Positions 37,342 to 45,794 of a stretch of DNA of 64,000 bases are shown piece by piece. Position 1 is the first letter of the stretch, and every line of letters begins with the position of its first letter. The DNA comes from Mycolicibacterium lutetiense (GTDB lineage Bacteria; Actinomycetota; Actinomycetes; Mycobacteriales; Mycobacteriaceae): assembly GCF_017876775.1 (NCBI RefSeq), contig NZ_JAGIOP010000002.1:1116001-1180000 (forward strand), given 5' to 3'. The position numbers and the translations under genes were made by a program. Below the pieces are notes generated by a model. The model ran no database searches. It was not told the DNA's origin and saw only the letters and a list, made by a program, of their open reading frames with translations.

Positions 37342-38676
37342 ATGCCCACGCTGCTCTGGTTTCGGCGAGACCTGCGCTGTCACGACCATCCCGCCCTGCT
37401 GGAGGCCGCACAACACGACGGCGAAGTGATGGCCTGCTACGTGCTCGATCCGCGACTGGAGGCATCCTCGGGTTCCCGTCGCCTCCAGTACCTGTACCGG
37501 GCGTTGCGCGACCTGTCCGAGCGCCTCGGCGGAAATCTGCTGGTGACTCGAGGCCGACCCGAACAGCGGATTCCGGCGCTGGCCCGGGCCATCAGCGCCA
37601 CTTCGGTGCACATCTCGCAGGACTACTCGCCGTTCGGTCGGCGTCGCGACGACACGGTCCAGGCGGCCCTCGGCGAGATCGCCCTGTGCGCAACGGGATC
37701 GGGCTACCTGGTGTCGCCCGGCCGGATAACGAAATCCGATGGTGCGCCGTACCAGGTGTTCACGCCGTTCTTCCGCGCCTGGCGCCATCACGGCTGGCGT
37801 CCTCCTGCGGATTCCGGGCCCGATTCGGCGCGCTGGATCGACCCTGCGAACATACCTGGCGACTTCGCCGAGCGTGTCGGAATTCCCTCTGCCACAGAGG
37901 AACTGATGGTCAATGCGGGCGAGCACGCGGCGATATCGCAGTGGCGGGATTTTGTGGCGCAGGGATTGGCGGACTACCCGACTCAACGCGACCGCCCGGA
38001 TCTCGACACCACCAGCCGGATGGCGGCCCACCTCAAGTTCGGCACCATCCATCCCCGGAGCATGGTCGCCGACCTCGGCTCCGGCGACGAGGCCTACCTG
38101 CGGGAGCTGGCCTTCCGCGATTTCTATGCCGCAGTGCTGCATCACTGGCCCGACAGTGCGTGGCGAAACTGGAACCGCCACTTCGACGCGATCGAAGTGG
38201 ACGACGACGCGGCGGCCCGGCGGGCGTACGAAGCGTGGAAGGACGGCCGGACGGGTTTTCCGATCGTCGATGCCGGAATGCGTCAGCTGGCCGAGACCGG
38301 GTTCATGCACAACCGGGTGCGCATGATCGTGGCCTCGTTCCTCGTCAAAGACCTGCACCTGCCGTGGCAATGGGGGGCGCGCTGGTTTCTCGACCAGCTG
38401 ATCGACGGCGATCTGGCCAACAACCAACACGGGTGGCAGTGGGCGGCCGGCTGCGGCACCGATGCCGCGCCTTACTTCCGCGTCTTCAATCCGGGCCTGC
38501 AGGGCGCGAAGTTCGACCCCGACGGCGCCTACATCCGCCGCTGGATCCCCGAGTTGGCCGATGTCGTCAATGTGCACAAACTCGGTACCGATCGACCGGG
38601 GTCGTATCCGGAACCGATCGCCGACCATGCCGAGGAGCGGCTGGAGGCGCTGCGGAGGTACCGCCGCCTGGGTTGA
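37342..38676 (+). CDS. phr: Class I deoxyribodipyrimidine photolyase
   Basis: Light-driven repair of cyclobutane pyrimidine dimers, cytoplasmic, FAD-dependent. It has 444 residues: an N-terminal antenna-binding domain (TLLWFRRDLRCHDHPALLEAA, in pieces) and a C-terminal FAD/DNA-binding domain with FREFAF-equivalent LRELAFRDFY, GFPIVDAGMRQLAETGFMHNR, and WQWAAGCGTDAAPYFRVFNP. The start is ATG 37342, matching the family N-terminus; an upstream codon of the open frame adds residues without similarity. It is absent from M. tuberculosis as I recall but usual in environmental mycobacteria, fitting exposure to light. Confidence 0.93.
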   Translation: MPTLLWFRRDLRCHDHPALLEAAQHDGEVMACYVLDPRLEASSGSRRLQYLYRALRDLSERLGGNLLVTRGRPEQRIPALARAISATSVHISQDYSPFGRRRDDTVQAALGEIALCATGSGYLVSPGRITKSDGAPYQVFTPFFRAWRHHGWRPPADSGPDSARWIDPANIPGDFAERVGIPSATEELMVNAGEHAAISQWRDFVAQGLADYPTQRDRPDLDTTSRMAAHLKFGTIHPRSMVADLGSGDEAYLRELAFRDFYAAVLHHWPDSAWRNWNRHFDAIEVDDDAAARRAYEAWKDGRTGFPIVDAGMRQLAETGFMHNRVRMIVASFLVKDLHLPWQWGARWFLDQLIDGDLANNQHGWQWAAGCGTDAAPYFRVFNPGLQGAKFDPDGAYIRRWIPELADVVNVHKLGTDRPGSYPEPIADHAEERLEALRRYRRLG

Positions 38677-38763
38677 CCCCCCAGGGCTGGCGTACGACGC
38701 AGTGTCGTATGTCAGAATGTCCGCAAGCCAAGCCTGAAGCCAGTTCGATCCGGAGGAGCAACC

Positions 38764-39018
38764 GTGGCCAGCACCGAAGTGGAGCGCAACAACGGCGTCG
38801 ACGTCGAGGAAGTGCCGTCCGCAGCGTGGGGCTGGTCGGATCTGAACATCAAGGTGATCCACCTCGGCGGCATCCTGTCCGCGATCTTCCTGCTGGTCAT
38901 GATGCACGGCAACCACGTCGGAAAGGTCGAGGACTGGTTCCTCATCACGTTCGCGGCGTTCATCTTCCTGGCTGTGGGGCGCAACATCTGGATGCGTCGC
39001 CGCGGCTGGATCCGCTAG
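38764..39018 (+). CDS. Small membrane protein, DUF2631 type
   Basis: An 84-residue protein with a soluble N-terminus ([14 protein letters not shown] start) and two hydrophobic segments, about residues 33-50 ([18 protein letters not shown]) and 57-74 ([16 protein letters not shown]), then a basic end RRRGWIR, giving a likely two-helix membrane protein. The ribosome site GGAGGAGCAACC directly precedes the start. It looks like the Rv2876-type conserved membrane protein. Function unknown. Convergent with the thioesterase gene at 39041. Confidence 0.8.
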   Translation: MASTEVERNNGVDVEEVPSAAWGWSDLNIKVIHLGGILSAIFLLVMMHGNHVGKVEDWFLITFAAFIFLAVGRNIWMRRRGWIR

Positions 39019-39032
39019 CCGCACACCGCGCC

Positions 39033-39057
39033 TGCCGGCCCTACAACCGGGCCGGCA
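39033..39057. terminator. Bidirectional terminator hairpin
   Basis: Perfect 9-base arms TGCCGGCCC (39033-39041) and GGGCCGGCA (39049-39057) around a 7-base loop, between the convergent DUF2631 and thioesterase genes. The stop codon of the thioesterase gene (39041-39043) sits in the stem and loop. Confidence 0.7.
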
Positions 39058-39907
39058 CATCGATCGAGGTATCCACCGGTCGCATCGGGCGAATCAGCCC
39101 TTCCTGGGCGAATGACGCCAGCAACTCGCCGTCTTCGGTGTGCACCTGACCGCGGACATACGACATCCCCTGTCCGGCTGCGGTGCTCTCATGGCTGTAG
39201 AGCAGCCAGCCGTCCCACTCCACTGTCTCGTGGAAACTGACTGACGCCGACATCACGGCTGTCGATATCGTCTCGTGTGCCTGGGCGGTGCCGACCCCCC
39301 GATGCGGTCGCATTGTGGTCGAGATGCCGAGTTGCCCGGTGAAATACGCCAGCAGAGCCTTGGCGAGATCATCACGTTCAGGGATCGGGTCACAACGCAG
39401 CCAGGCATAAAGCTCGGGAGGCCCCACCTCGTCGGGACTGTTGACGTCCACCACATCGACCAGACGCAACTCGTGACCGACCATGGCCGGCCCGGCCGGG
39501 TGGGCGTCGTCGGGCGTTTCGACGTCGGGCCGCAATGCGTGGTGACAGACCACGTCGGCCGTCGGCACATCGGCCAGGACCGTCACCGTCGCGCACCGCC
39601 GTGAATCCTGGTCGACGGCCACTACCGCTGTCGCGGTCGAACGACCCTCGTGCACCACGTTGACGGACAGTTCTACGGTGGAGTCGATCCCGATCGGTCG
39701 AGTGAATACCGCATGCGCCGATCGAATCGTCTTGTCCGGGAATCGCTTTGCCACCGCGACGATGGCCTGGCTCAGCGCTTGGGCACCCTTGGCCACCTGC
39801 CTGCCGTCGGTTCCGGCCGGTCCCGTGCCCCCGACGAACCGATCCGTCCCGACGGGCGTCACGTCGAACACCTCGAGCAGGCCGGCGACCGAGGCCTGTT
39901 CCGACAT
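39041..39907 (-). CDS. Acyl-CoA thioesterase, TesB-like double hotdog
   Basis: A 288-residue thioesterase II-type protein. The first hotdog has GGTGPAGTDGRQVAKGAQALSQAIVAV (in pieces) and RSAHAVFTRPIG; the second has TGQLGISTTMRPH, AVMSASVSFHETVEWDGWLLYSHES and GQVHTEDGELLASFAQEGLIRP, typical of TesB C-termini including the Gln/Asp region. It would hydrolyse acyl-CoA thioesters in fatty-acid or xenobiotic catabolism. The start ATG 39907 overlaps the stop of the upstream gene by one base (TGATG), so the two are co-translated. The longer open frame upstream is not used. Confidence 0.87.
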   Translation of the reverse strand: MSEQASVAGLLEVFDVTPVGTDRFVGGTGPAGTDGRQVAKGAQALSQAIVAVAKRFPDKTIRSAHAVFTRPIGIDSTVELSVNVVHEGRSTATAVVAVDQDSRRCATVTVLADVPTADVVCHHALRPDVETPDDAHPAGPAMVGHELRLVDVVDVNSPDEVGPPELYAWLRCDPIPERDDLAKALLAYFTGQLGISTTMRPHRGVGTAQAHETISTAVMSASVSFHETVEWDGWLLYSHESTAAGQGMSYVRGQVHTEDGELLASFAQEGLIRPMRPVDTSIDVPARL

Positions 39908-40494
39908 CAACAACCCGGAACCAGGTCGGCGTCGAGCAGGCCCGCAGACCGCTCGCACCGGAACAGCGTTTCCACCCCGTCTGCCGACCCCGGATCCGCG
40001 CCGGCCACGGCCAACGCGTGGGACTTGAAGGCCAGCGCCGCGGCGCTCGGCCGGTACTGCACGGGGTCCATGGCCCCGACGAGGCCACCGGGGCCATGCG
40101 CACCGACAAAGACCACGTCGGCCCTGGCGCTGGCGAGCCCGTGGTCGCCGGATTCGAGGCAGGAGGCGCCGATCACCGTCATCGCGACCGAGTCCGCGTC
40201 CGCCGGCTGCCACAGCCCGTTCGGGCCAACCGCTTTCAGCCCGAGGATGCGCAACGCACGCTCATCTCCGTCCTCACCGGAGGCCACGCTGACCCGCCAG
40301 CCCGCCATCGCCCGGTCGAACAACCACCCGCCGATGCCCGACACCACTTCGGTGACATCTCCTGCCAGCACGTTCAGCTCGTACTGCAGGGCCTTCTCCG
40401 AACGCAACCGCGGCCGGGCGAACGGGACCGCGAGCGTATCGGCGCCGCCGCGCACCTCGGACAATTGCGCGGACATTCCTGGCTGTGGCGACAT
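39907..40494 (-). CDS. Hypothetical mycobacterial protein
   Basis: A 195-residue soluble protein that I do not recognise. The start was set at ATG 40494 (MSPQPGMSAQLSEVRGG); alternative ATG 40476. Visible features: KALQYELNVLAGDVTEVVSGIGGWLFDRAMAGWRV (in pieces), a segment LAVPFARPRLR before it, and MTVIGASCLESG later; two cysteines near the end. No signal peptide or membrane helix. Its stop overlaps the thioesterase start by one base, so it probably works with an acyl-CoA substrate or carrier. It is divergent from the DUF427 gene, with a shared operator-like site in the 208-base gap. Confidence 0.6.
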   Translation of the reverse strand: MSPQPGMSAQLSEVRGGADTLAVPFARPRLRSEKALQYELNVLAGDVTEVVSGIGGWLFDRAMAGWRVSVASGEDGDERALRILGLKAVGPNGLWQPADADSVAMTVIGASCLESGDHGLASARADVVFVGAHGPGGLVGAMDPVQYRPSAAALAFKSHALAVAGADPGSADGVETLFRCERSAGLLDADLVPGC

Positions 40495-40578
40495 AGGGCA
40501 TCCAATCCGGGTCCAAGGGCTGATCGGTCGGCACTCTCGACGGGGGTGCTGCGGTAGGGCCCGCCTCACCCAACAGCG

Positions 40579-40604
40579 TGACATTCTCAAGAGAATCTGT
40601 AAAG
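40579..40604. promoter_or_regulatory. Site 1 of the TGACA-N14-TGTAAAG family
   Basis: TGACA (40579-40583), 14 bases, TGTAAAG (40598-40604), in the divergent gap between the hypothetical gene (start 40494) and the DUF427 gene (start 40703). The 14-base spacer itself contains a perfect palindrome, ATTCTC-AA-GAGAAT (40583-40596), partly overlapping the left element, which is unusual among the six copies. Confidence 0.6.
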
Positions 40605-40702
40605 CTTCTATTTTGAGGCAGCGATCGGCCACACGAATGGCCACCGCTGCGTCGAATAGACGCGCCCGCGTCCAGTAGGTCGGCCAAAATGGAGGTGCTG
40701 CA

Positions 40703-41410
40703 ATGAGTCTCGTCGCAGGGCGGGGTCCGTTGAGTACACAACCGGCCGGTTGGTTCACTCCCCCACTCGCTGACGGCACGGTCTACGTCGAACCGCACCC
40801 GCGCCGTATCCAAGCTTTCCGCGGCGAAGTCGCCGTACTCGACACCGAACACGCCCTGATGGTGCACCGCGCGGGCCGCCCCCTCAGTTACGCATTCCGC
40901 GCCGACGAGGTCGGCGGCCTCCCGCACGAGCCGGTCGCCGAGGCACCGGGATACGTGGCGGTGCCCTGGGACGCCGTCGACACGTGGTTCGAAGAGGGCC
41001 GCAAGCTCGTGCACTACCCGCCGAACCCCTACCACCGGGTCGACTGCCGGACGACGCGGCGCGGCCTGCGGGTGACGGCCGCCGAGACCGTTCTGGTCGA
41101 TACCGACGACACGGTGATCGTCTTCGAAACAGCCTTGGAACCACGGCTGTATGTCGACCCCGCCCTCGTCCGTACCGATCTTCTGCAGCCCAGCGCGACC
41201 ACGTCGTACTGCAACTACAAGGGCACGGCCACCTACTGGTCGGCGGTCGTCGGCGACACCGTCGTCACCGACGTGGCCTGGAGCTACCCCGACACCCCAC
41301 CGGAATCCCTGCCCATCCAGGGATTCCTCAGCTTCGACAGCACCCGCGTGGACATGCTTGCCGAACTCCCCTCGTCGGGGACGTCGGCATCCTGCGGCTG
41401 CGAACTGTGA
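40703..41410 (+). CDS. Tandem DUF427 protein
   Basis: A 235-residue protein with two DUF427 modules. The first is about residues 33-110 (PHPRRIQAFRGEVAVLDTEHALMVHR, in pieces), the second about 130-215 (TTRRGLRVTAAETVLVDTDDTVIVFE and TTSYCNYKGTATYWSAVVGDTVVTDVAWSY). The YCNYKG motif is typical of DUF427. The ribosome site GGAGGTGCTGCA precedes the ATG. The C-terminus has the Cys pair CGCEL. Biochemical role is unknown. It is followed after 31 bases by a SRPBCC-domain gene, likely an operon, and preceded by site 1 of the operator family. Confidence 0.85.
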   Translation: MSLVAGRGPLSTQPAGWFTPPLADGTVYVEPHPRRIQAFRGEVAVLDTEHALMVHRAGRPLSYAFRADEVGGLPHEPVAEAPGYVAVPWDAVDTWFEEGRKLVHYPPNPYHRVDCRTTRRGLRVTAAETVLVDTDDTVIVFETALEPRLYVDPALVRTDLLQPSATTSYCNYKGTATYWSAVVGDTVVTDVAWSYPDTPPESLPIQGFLSFDSTRVDMLAELPSSGTSASCGCEL

Positions 41411-41441
41411 CCACCAGGAACACCGAGGAAGGCGAACAGCA

Positions 41442-41915
41442 TTGGGCATCGTGACCACCAGTTCCGAAACGGCTTTCACGCAATCGGCGGAGGAGGTCTA
41501 CGACTTCGTCACCAACCCGGCGAACTGGGTGAAGACCTACCCGGGCAGCGCACACATCGGCGGATTACCCGAACGGTTGCCGCTGCAGGTCGGCGACACC
41601 TGGACAGAGGCCGGACCCGACGGTACCCAGATCTACACCTGGCATCTGGCGATCGCCATGCGACCGCGCATGTGGGTGTTCAACTCGGTGGGCCGGCTCG
41701 GCCACGACAGTGACGGCAACGGCGGCATGGAAGGCCGTATCACCGTCCAGTATCAATTCACCCGCCCTGGCAATGACATCACGCTGTTCAGCCGCACAAT
41801 GACCATCGAGGCCTATAAAGATGCCCCGCTGCCGGATGCGCTGTTCCGTGTGGTCAATCCGGCCAACATCGACAAGTACCACGCAGCGGTGGCGCGGGAG
41901 CTGGCGCTCGGCTGA
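41442..41915 (+). CDS. SRPBCC-domain (polyketide cyclase-like) protein
   Basis: A 157-residue START/Bet-v-1-type ligand-binding domain: an N-terminal helix TQSAEEVYDFVTNPANWVKTYPG, then beta-strands LQVGDTWTEAG, IYTWHLAIAMRPRMWVFNSVG and ITVQYQFTRPGNDITLFSRTM, and the C-terminal helix NPANIDKYHAAVARELA. It would bind a hydrophobic ligand or catalyse a simple transformation. The start is a TTG at 41442 with GAGGAAGG placed about 10 bases upstream; a GTG at 41451 is an alternative. It follows the DUF427 gene and ends 8 bases from the convergent ATPase gene. Confidence 0.8.
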   Translation: MGIVTTSSETAFTQSAEEVYDFVTNPANWVKTYPGSAHIGGLPERLPLQVGDTWTEAGPDGTQIYTWHLAIAMRPRMWVFNSVGRLGHDSDGNGGMEGRITVQYQFTRPGNDITLFSRTMTIEAYKDAPLPDALFRVVNPANIDKYHAAVARELALG

Positions 41916-41923
41916 GCCGCGAA

Positions 41924-43162
41924 TCAAGCTAGCGCGGCCCCGCCCTCGAAATCGTCGGACAGCGCCGCCGCCAGCTGCAGTGTGCGTCGGCGGAAAGCGG
42001 GCCGCAACAGGTCGAAATGGATCTCGGTGCCCGCGGCGATGTGCTTGTCCCACGGCAACACGAACACGCGGCCCGGGGCCACATGCTTCTGGAACTGATG
42101 GACCAGATCACCGGTGTTCACGTTGGGTTTGCGGGGCCCGACGTGGTTGACCACCACGCAGGAGCGGTTCAGCAGATCCTGGTAGCCGTTGTGTCGCAGC
42201 CAGTCCATGGTCACTGCCGCCTGACGGGCACCGTCGATCGAGGCGCTGGCCACGATGACCGCGCTCGAAACCGTCGCCAGCACGCCGCGGCCCGCCGGCG
42301 CGAACATGTCGGCCGCGCAGTCGGCCAGCACCAGGTTGTAGTGCTTGGACACCGCAGTGGTTGCCGTGTTCCAGTCCTCGTCGTTGAAGGCCCGGGGGGC
42401 GCCGCTGTACTCGTCGCTCGACAGCACCTCGAGCTTCGACTCGTTCATGCTGGTGTAGGCCCGGACATCGTTGTAACGCGACAGGTCCTTGGCGGCCAGG
42501 AGGTCGCTCACCGTCGCTGCGGACTGCCGGCCGACCCGGTCGGCCAGGTTGCCGCTGGCCGGGTCGGCGTCGACGGCCAAGATTCGATCGCCCCGCACCG
42601 CGCTCAGGACCGACCCGAGCGCCACGGTGACGGCGGTCTTGCCCACGCCACCCTTCAAGCCGAAGACACCGATCTGATGGGACTCGCGCGCCGTGCGGCG
42701 CACCCTGGCGTAGAGATCGAGTTCGTACAGTTCGTCGCGGGAAAGCCCCGGGTTGAGGCGCGTGGTGGCGAAAACCAACCGCCGCCAGCCGCGTCGTGGC
42801 TGCATCTTGACCGAGGAGCGCACGCCGACGCGGGAGAGGTTGTCGATGGCGCGCGGCTCACCGGGTGCGGCCGCCGGGATCGGCTGTTCCAGGATCCAGC
42901 TCCCGGCCGAGGATGACCCGCTGATCGGGCGGCCCGGGACCGGCGGAAGTTTGGCGGTGATCTCCGCTTCGCTGGGAGAGGCGAATTTCGAGGTCAACAC
43001 GATCGGAGGGGTCGATAACCTGACGTCGCCGTGCCGGGACCGGCCGCTTGGCAGCGCCGCGACCGGTCCGCCCAGGAGGGCGTCAAGTCCGCCGTATGCC
43101 AGAGGATCCCTGGCGTGTCTGGCATCCCCGGAGTACAAGAGCCGGTCGTCGTCGGCCGACAT
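41924..43162 (-). CDS. MinD/ParA-type ATPase, EspI-like
   Basis: A 412-residue protein with a 165-residue N-terminal extension rich in Pro/Ser/Gly (DALLGGPVAALPSGR, PPVPGRPISGSSSAG) and a C-terminal deviant Walker ATPase: KGGVGKT at residues 170-176, then ILAVDADPASGNLADRVGR, and a typical MinD-like end with VVVNHVGPRK and VFVLPWDKHIAAGTEI. This layout is seen in EspI-type proteins of ESX type VII secretion loci. No other ESX gene is in the window. The start is ATG 43162 with GAGAGGTAACT. Possible roles: chromosome/plasmid positioning or secretion control; unresolved. Confidence 0.82.
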   Translation of the reverse strand: MSADDDRLLYSGDARHARDPLAYGGLDALLGGPVAALPSGRSRHGDVRLSTPPIVLTSKFASPSEAEITAKLPPVPGRPISGSSSAGSWILEQPIPAAAPGEPRAIDNLSRVGVRSSVKMQPRRGWRRLVFATTRLNPGLSRDELYELDLYARVRRTARESHQIGVFGLKGGVGKTAVTVALGSVLSAVRGDRILAVDADPASGNLADRVGRQSAATVSDLLAAKDLSRYNDVRAYTSMNESKLEVLSSDEYSGAPRAFNDEDWNTATTAVSKHYNLVLADCAADMFAPAGRGVLATVSSAVIVASASIDGARQAAVTMDWLRHNGYQDLLNRSCVVVNHVGPRKPNVNTGDLVHQFQKHVAPGRVFVLPWDKHIAAGTEIHFDLLRPAFRRRTLQLAAALSDDFEGGAALA

Positions 43163-43337
43163 AGTTACCTCTCCATCGCTCTTCTGCTCCCGCCGTACCG
43201 GGTGGCCCCCTCGGGCGTGCCGCGGCGATCGTCGCACCGGCCGCACCGATTTGTCCGCGCGAAACCCGGATAGAACAGACCTGCATTATTGCCCACAACG
43301 TCGATCACAACCACCGCCGAGGTGACCAGCTACCGCA

Positions 43338-44261
43338 TCATCCGTGCAGGGCACGGCGCAGCGCCGCACCCTGCAATGCGAAAAGTTGCTGGCTGACCTC
43401 CCACTCGGGAAGCAACGCATCGAATCCGTGGCACGTCCCGGGAAACAGGTGCAATTCGGTGGCAACGCCCTCGATCAGCAGGCGGCGCGCGTAGTCGAGC
43501 GCCTCGTCGCGCAACGGATCGAGCTCCGAACACGTGATCAGTGCCGGCGCCACACCGGTCAGGTTCGCAGCCCGGGCGGGCACCGCCACCTCCGGAATGT
43601 CCCGGCCACCCGCATAGTGCCGCCACATCGCTGCGCTCGCCGGGCCGTCGAAGCCCGGGGTGTCGGAGAACTCCTGCTTGGACCGGGTGGGACGGTCGTC
43701 GAGTACCGGCTGGTGTAGTGCCTGAAACACGATCGGCGGCGCCGAACCGGCCGCGGCGTGCTGCGCCAACAGTGCGGCCAGCGCACCGCCTGCGCTGCTG
43801 CCGGCCACCGCGATGCGGCCGGCGTCGATGTCGAGTTCGCCGGCCAGGGTGGCCGCCCAGTTGAGCACCACCATCGCGTCGTCGAACCCGGCCGGATACG
43901 GATGCTCGGGCGCCAACCGGTAGTCCATCGCGATGACCGTGCACCGGGCGCGGCGCGCCAATTCCACGCATTGAATCTGGTCGGTGTCGAGATTGCCCAG
44001 GACGAAGGCACCGGAATGGCAATAGACCACCGCAGGGGACGGCGAGGGCCCACCCCGATAAATGCGCACCGCAATGGTGCGCCGTCCGAGTGCGACGCGG
44101 GCCCCGACGACCTCGACCCCCGGGGTGTCCAGGACCTGCGCAGCGTCACGACGACGCTGATCCAGCGAGGTACGCACCACGCCCAGCTGATCGGTGGTCA
44201 GGTCGGTCCGGGCCTCGGCAAACCCGCGCAACGCGGGGTCGAGGCGTTCCAGCCAGGCCAT
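43338..44261 (-). CDS. Hormone-sensitive-lipase-family esterase
   Basis: A 307-residue alpha/beta-hydrolase of the HSL family. The oxyanion segment is YCHSGAFVLGN (the canonical HGGG is HSGA here), the nucleophile motif is VAGSSAGGALAAL, and the acid and base are in DPLRDEALDYA and TCHGFD. Cytoplasmic. It starts 3 bases after the Baeyer-Villiger-type monooxygenase gene, which suggests it hydrolyses the ester or lactone formed by that enzyme. It is the last gene of the leftward unit that begins at 50287. Confidence 0.88.
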   Translation of the reverse strand: MAWLERLDPALRGFAEARTDLTTDQLGVVRTSLDQRRRDAAQVLDTPGVEVVGARVALGRRTIAVRIYRGGPSPSPAVVYCHSGAFVLGNLDTDQIQCVELARRARCTVIAMDYRLAPEHPYPAGFDDAMVVLNWAATLAGELDIDAGRIAVAGSSAGGALAALLAQHAAAGSAPPIVFQALHQPVLDDRPTRSKQEFSDTPGFDGPASAAMWRHYAGGRDIPEVAVPARAANLTGVAPALITCSELDPLRDEALDYARRLLIEGVATELHLFPGTCHGFDALLPEWEVSQQLFALQGAALRRALHG

Positions 44262-44264
44262 GGC

Positions 44265-45794
44265 TCAGCCGTCCGTCCGATCGGCGGCCGCGGTGACCGG
44301 GGCCGGGTAATTGGTGGGCGGTTGAAAAGTGTAGTCCGCGGACCGAAACCGGCGGGTCATCGACCAGAAGACCCGGGCGCTGCGCGGCCACTGAGTGACC
44401 ACCCGACCGCTGGGAGCCCGGAAATAACTGCTGCACCGGGTCAACCACACCGTGCCCTGCATCCACCTGTCGATGTCGGCGAGAAACGCGGCCATCGCGC
44501 TGGGCCGCACCGCCACGTATGACTTACGTTTGCGCCGAAGGTGTTTCAGTGCCCGGACCACGTAGCGGGCCTGCGCCTCCAGGATGAAGATGACGCTGTT
44601 GGAGCCGACGTTGGTATTGGGCCCGTAGAGCATGAAGAAGTTCGGGAAGCCGGGCACCGCCATTCCCAGGTAGGCGAATGCCCCGTCACTCCACGTGTCG
44701 TGCAGCGACACCCCACCTTCGCCGGTGACCTCGATCTGTCCGAGATAGTCGGCGGCCGCATAACCGGTGGCGCACACCACCACATCGACGTCGAGTTCCT
44801 GCCCGTCCTCGGTGACCAGCGACCGGGCGCGCAGCGCACGGGCCGGGCTCGACACCACCTCAACGTTGGGTTTCGTCAGGGTGGCGATGAAATCCGGGGA
44901 GAACACCAGCCTCTTGCACCCCAAGGGGTGGTCCGGGGTCAGCCGGGCCCGCAACTCGTCATCGGCCACAGTCGATTCGAGGTGGTTGAGCGCAACCGCC
45001 TTGAACTCCTGGGTCTTGTCGCTGCCGTTCTCGATGACCGCGATGTTGGACTCACTGCGCAGCCACAACCGGGTCCGGTAGACCTTCTTGGAAAACGGCA
45101 CATGAGCAAAGAGCCAGCGTTCCCGCTCGGTGTACGGCCGGTCGGGTTTGGGCAGCACCCAGGTAGCCGAGCGCTGCACCGAGTACACCTTCTCGGCAAC
45201 TTTCGCCAATTCTGGAACTACCTGGGAGGCAGTAGATCCGGTGCCGAGAACGGCCACCCTGGCGCCGTCGAGCGCGACGTTGTGATCCCAGTTCGCGGTG
45301 TGCATGACGGTACCGGTGAACGGCTCCTCAGCCGGCAGGTCCGGTAGCAGCGGCTGGGTGAACAGCCCGATCGCCGACACCACGATGTCGAAGCGGTGCT
45401 GCGCGCCCGTCCCCGTGGTCAATACCCAGTTGTTCGCGTCGGCATCCCACCGCGCCGCGGTGATCTCGGTGTTCAACTGCAGATGCGGGCTCAGCCGGTA
45501 GCGCTGGGCGCACCGCTCGAAGTACTCCAGGATCTCCGGTTGTCCGGCCCACAGCCGGCTCCAGTCGGCGTTGAGATCGAACGAGAACGAGTACAGGTGT
45601 GACTTCACATCGCAGGCCAGCCCCGGATAGGTGTTGATCCGCCAGGTCCCACCGACCCCGTCTTCGCGGTCGAAGATCGTGAAATCGCCGAAACCCGCCT
45701 TTTTCAGGAAGATTCCGAGCGCCAGCCCACCCGGGCCGGCGCCGATGATCCCCACTGAGAGTTTCGGTGGTCTGGGACTCGACACCTGGGTCAT
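44265..45794 (-). CDS. Baeyer-Villiger-type flavin monooxygenase
   Basis: A 509-residue FAD/NADPH monooxygenase: FAD motif GAGPGG at residues 18-23, the Baeyer-Villiger fingerprint FTGTVMHTANWD starting at Phe159, and the second dinucleotide motif AVLGTGSTASQ just after. It would insert oxygen next to a ketone to give an ester or lactone. The start ATG 45794 overlaps the SDR stop as ATGA; an ATG at 45809 is a possible alternative. Followed by an esterase and preceded by dehydrogenases, it fits the scheme alcohol to ketone to ester to acid plus alcohol. Substrate unknown. Confidence 0.88.
   Translation of the reverse strand: MTQVSSPRPPKLSVGIIGAGPGGLALGIFLKKAGFGDFTIFDREDGVGGTWRINTYPGLACDVKSHLYSFSFDLNADWSRLWAGQPEILEYFERCAQRYRLSPHLQLNTEITAARWDADANNWVLTTGTGAQHRFDIVVSAIGLFTQPLLPDLPAEEPFTGTVMHTANWDHNVALDGARVAVLGTGSTASQVVPELAKVAEKVYSVQRSATWVLPKPDRPYTERERWLFAHVPFSKKVYRTRLWLRSESNIAVIENGSDKTQEFKAVALNHLESTVADDELRARLTPDHPLGCKRLVFSPDFIATLTKPNVEVVSSPARALRARSLVTEDGQELDVDVVVCATGYAAADYLGQIEVTGEGGVSLHDTWSDGAFAYLGMAVPGFPNFFMLYGPNTNVGSNSVIFILEAQARYVVRALKHLRRKRKSYVAVRPSAMAAFLADIDRWMQGTVWLTRCSSYFRAPSGRVVTQWPRSARVFWSMTRRFRSADYTFQPPTNYPAPVTAAADRTDG

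Noticed and set aside
36780..39149. A 789-residue plus-strand frame and a 641-residue minus-strand frame (37135-39060) over the photolyase gene
   Set aside because: Arg/Pro-rich shadow sequences; the photolyase frame has clear family motifs over the same bases.
39041..40213. A longer N-terminus for the TesB-like protein (390 residues)
   Set aside because: The extension is a shadow of the preceding gene; ATG 39907 overlaps the preceding stop and begins the family domain.
40613..40678. Short TTG-started frame just after operator site 1
   Set aside because: Arg-rich, only 21 residues and without a ribosome site; probably untranslated leader of the DUF427 gene.
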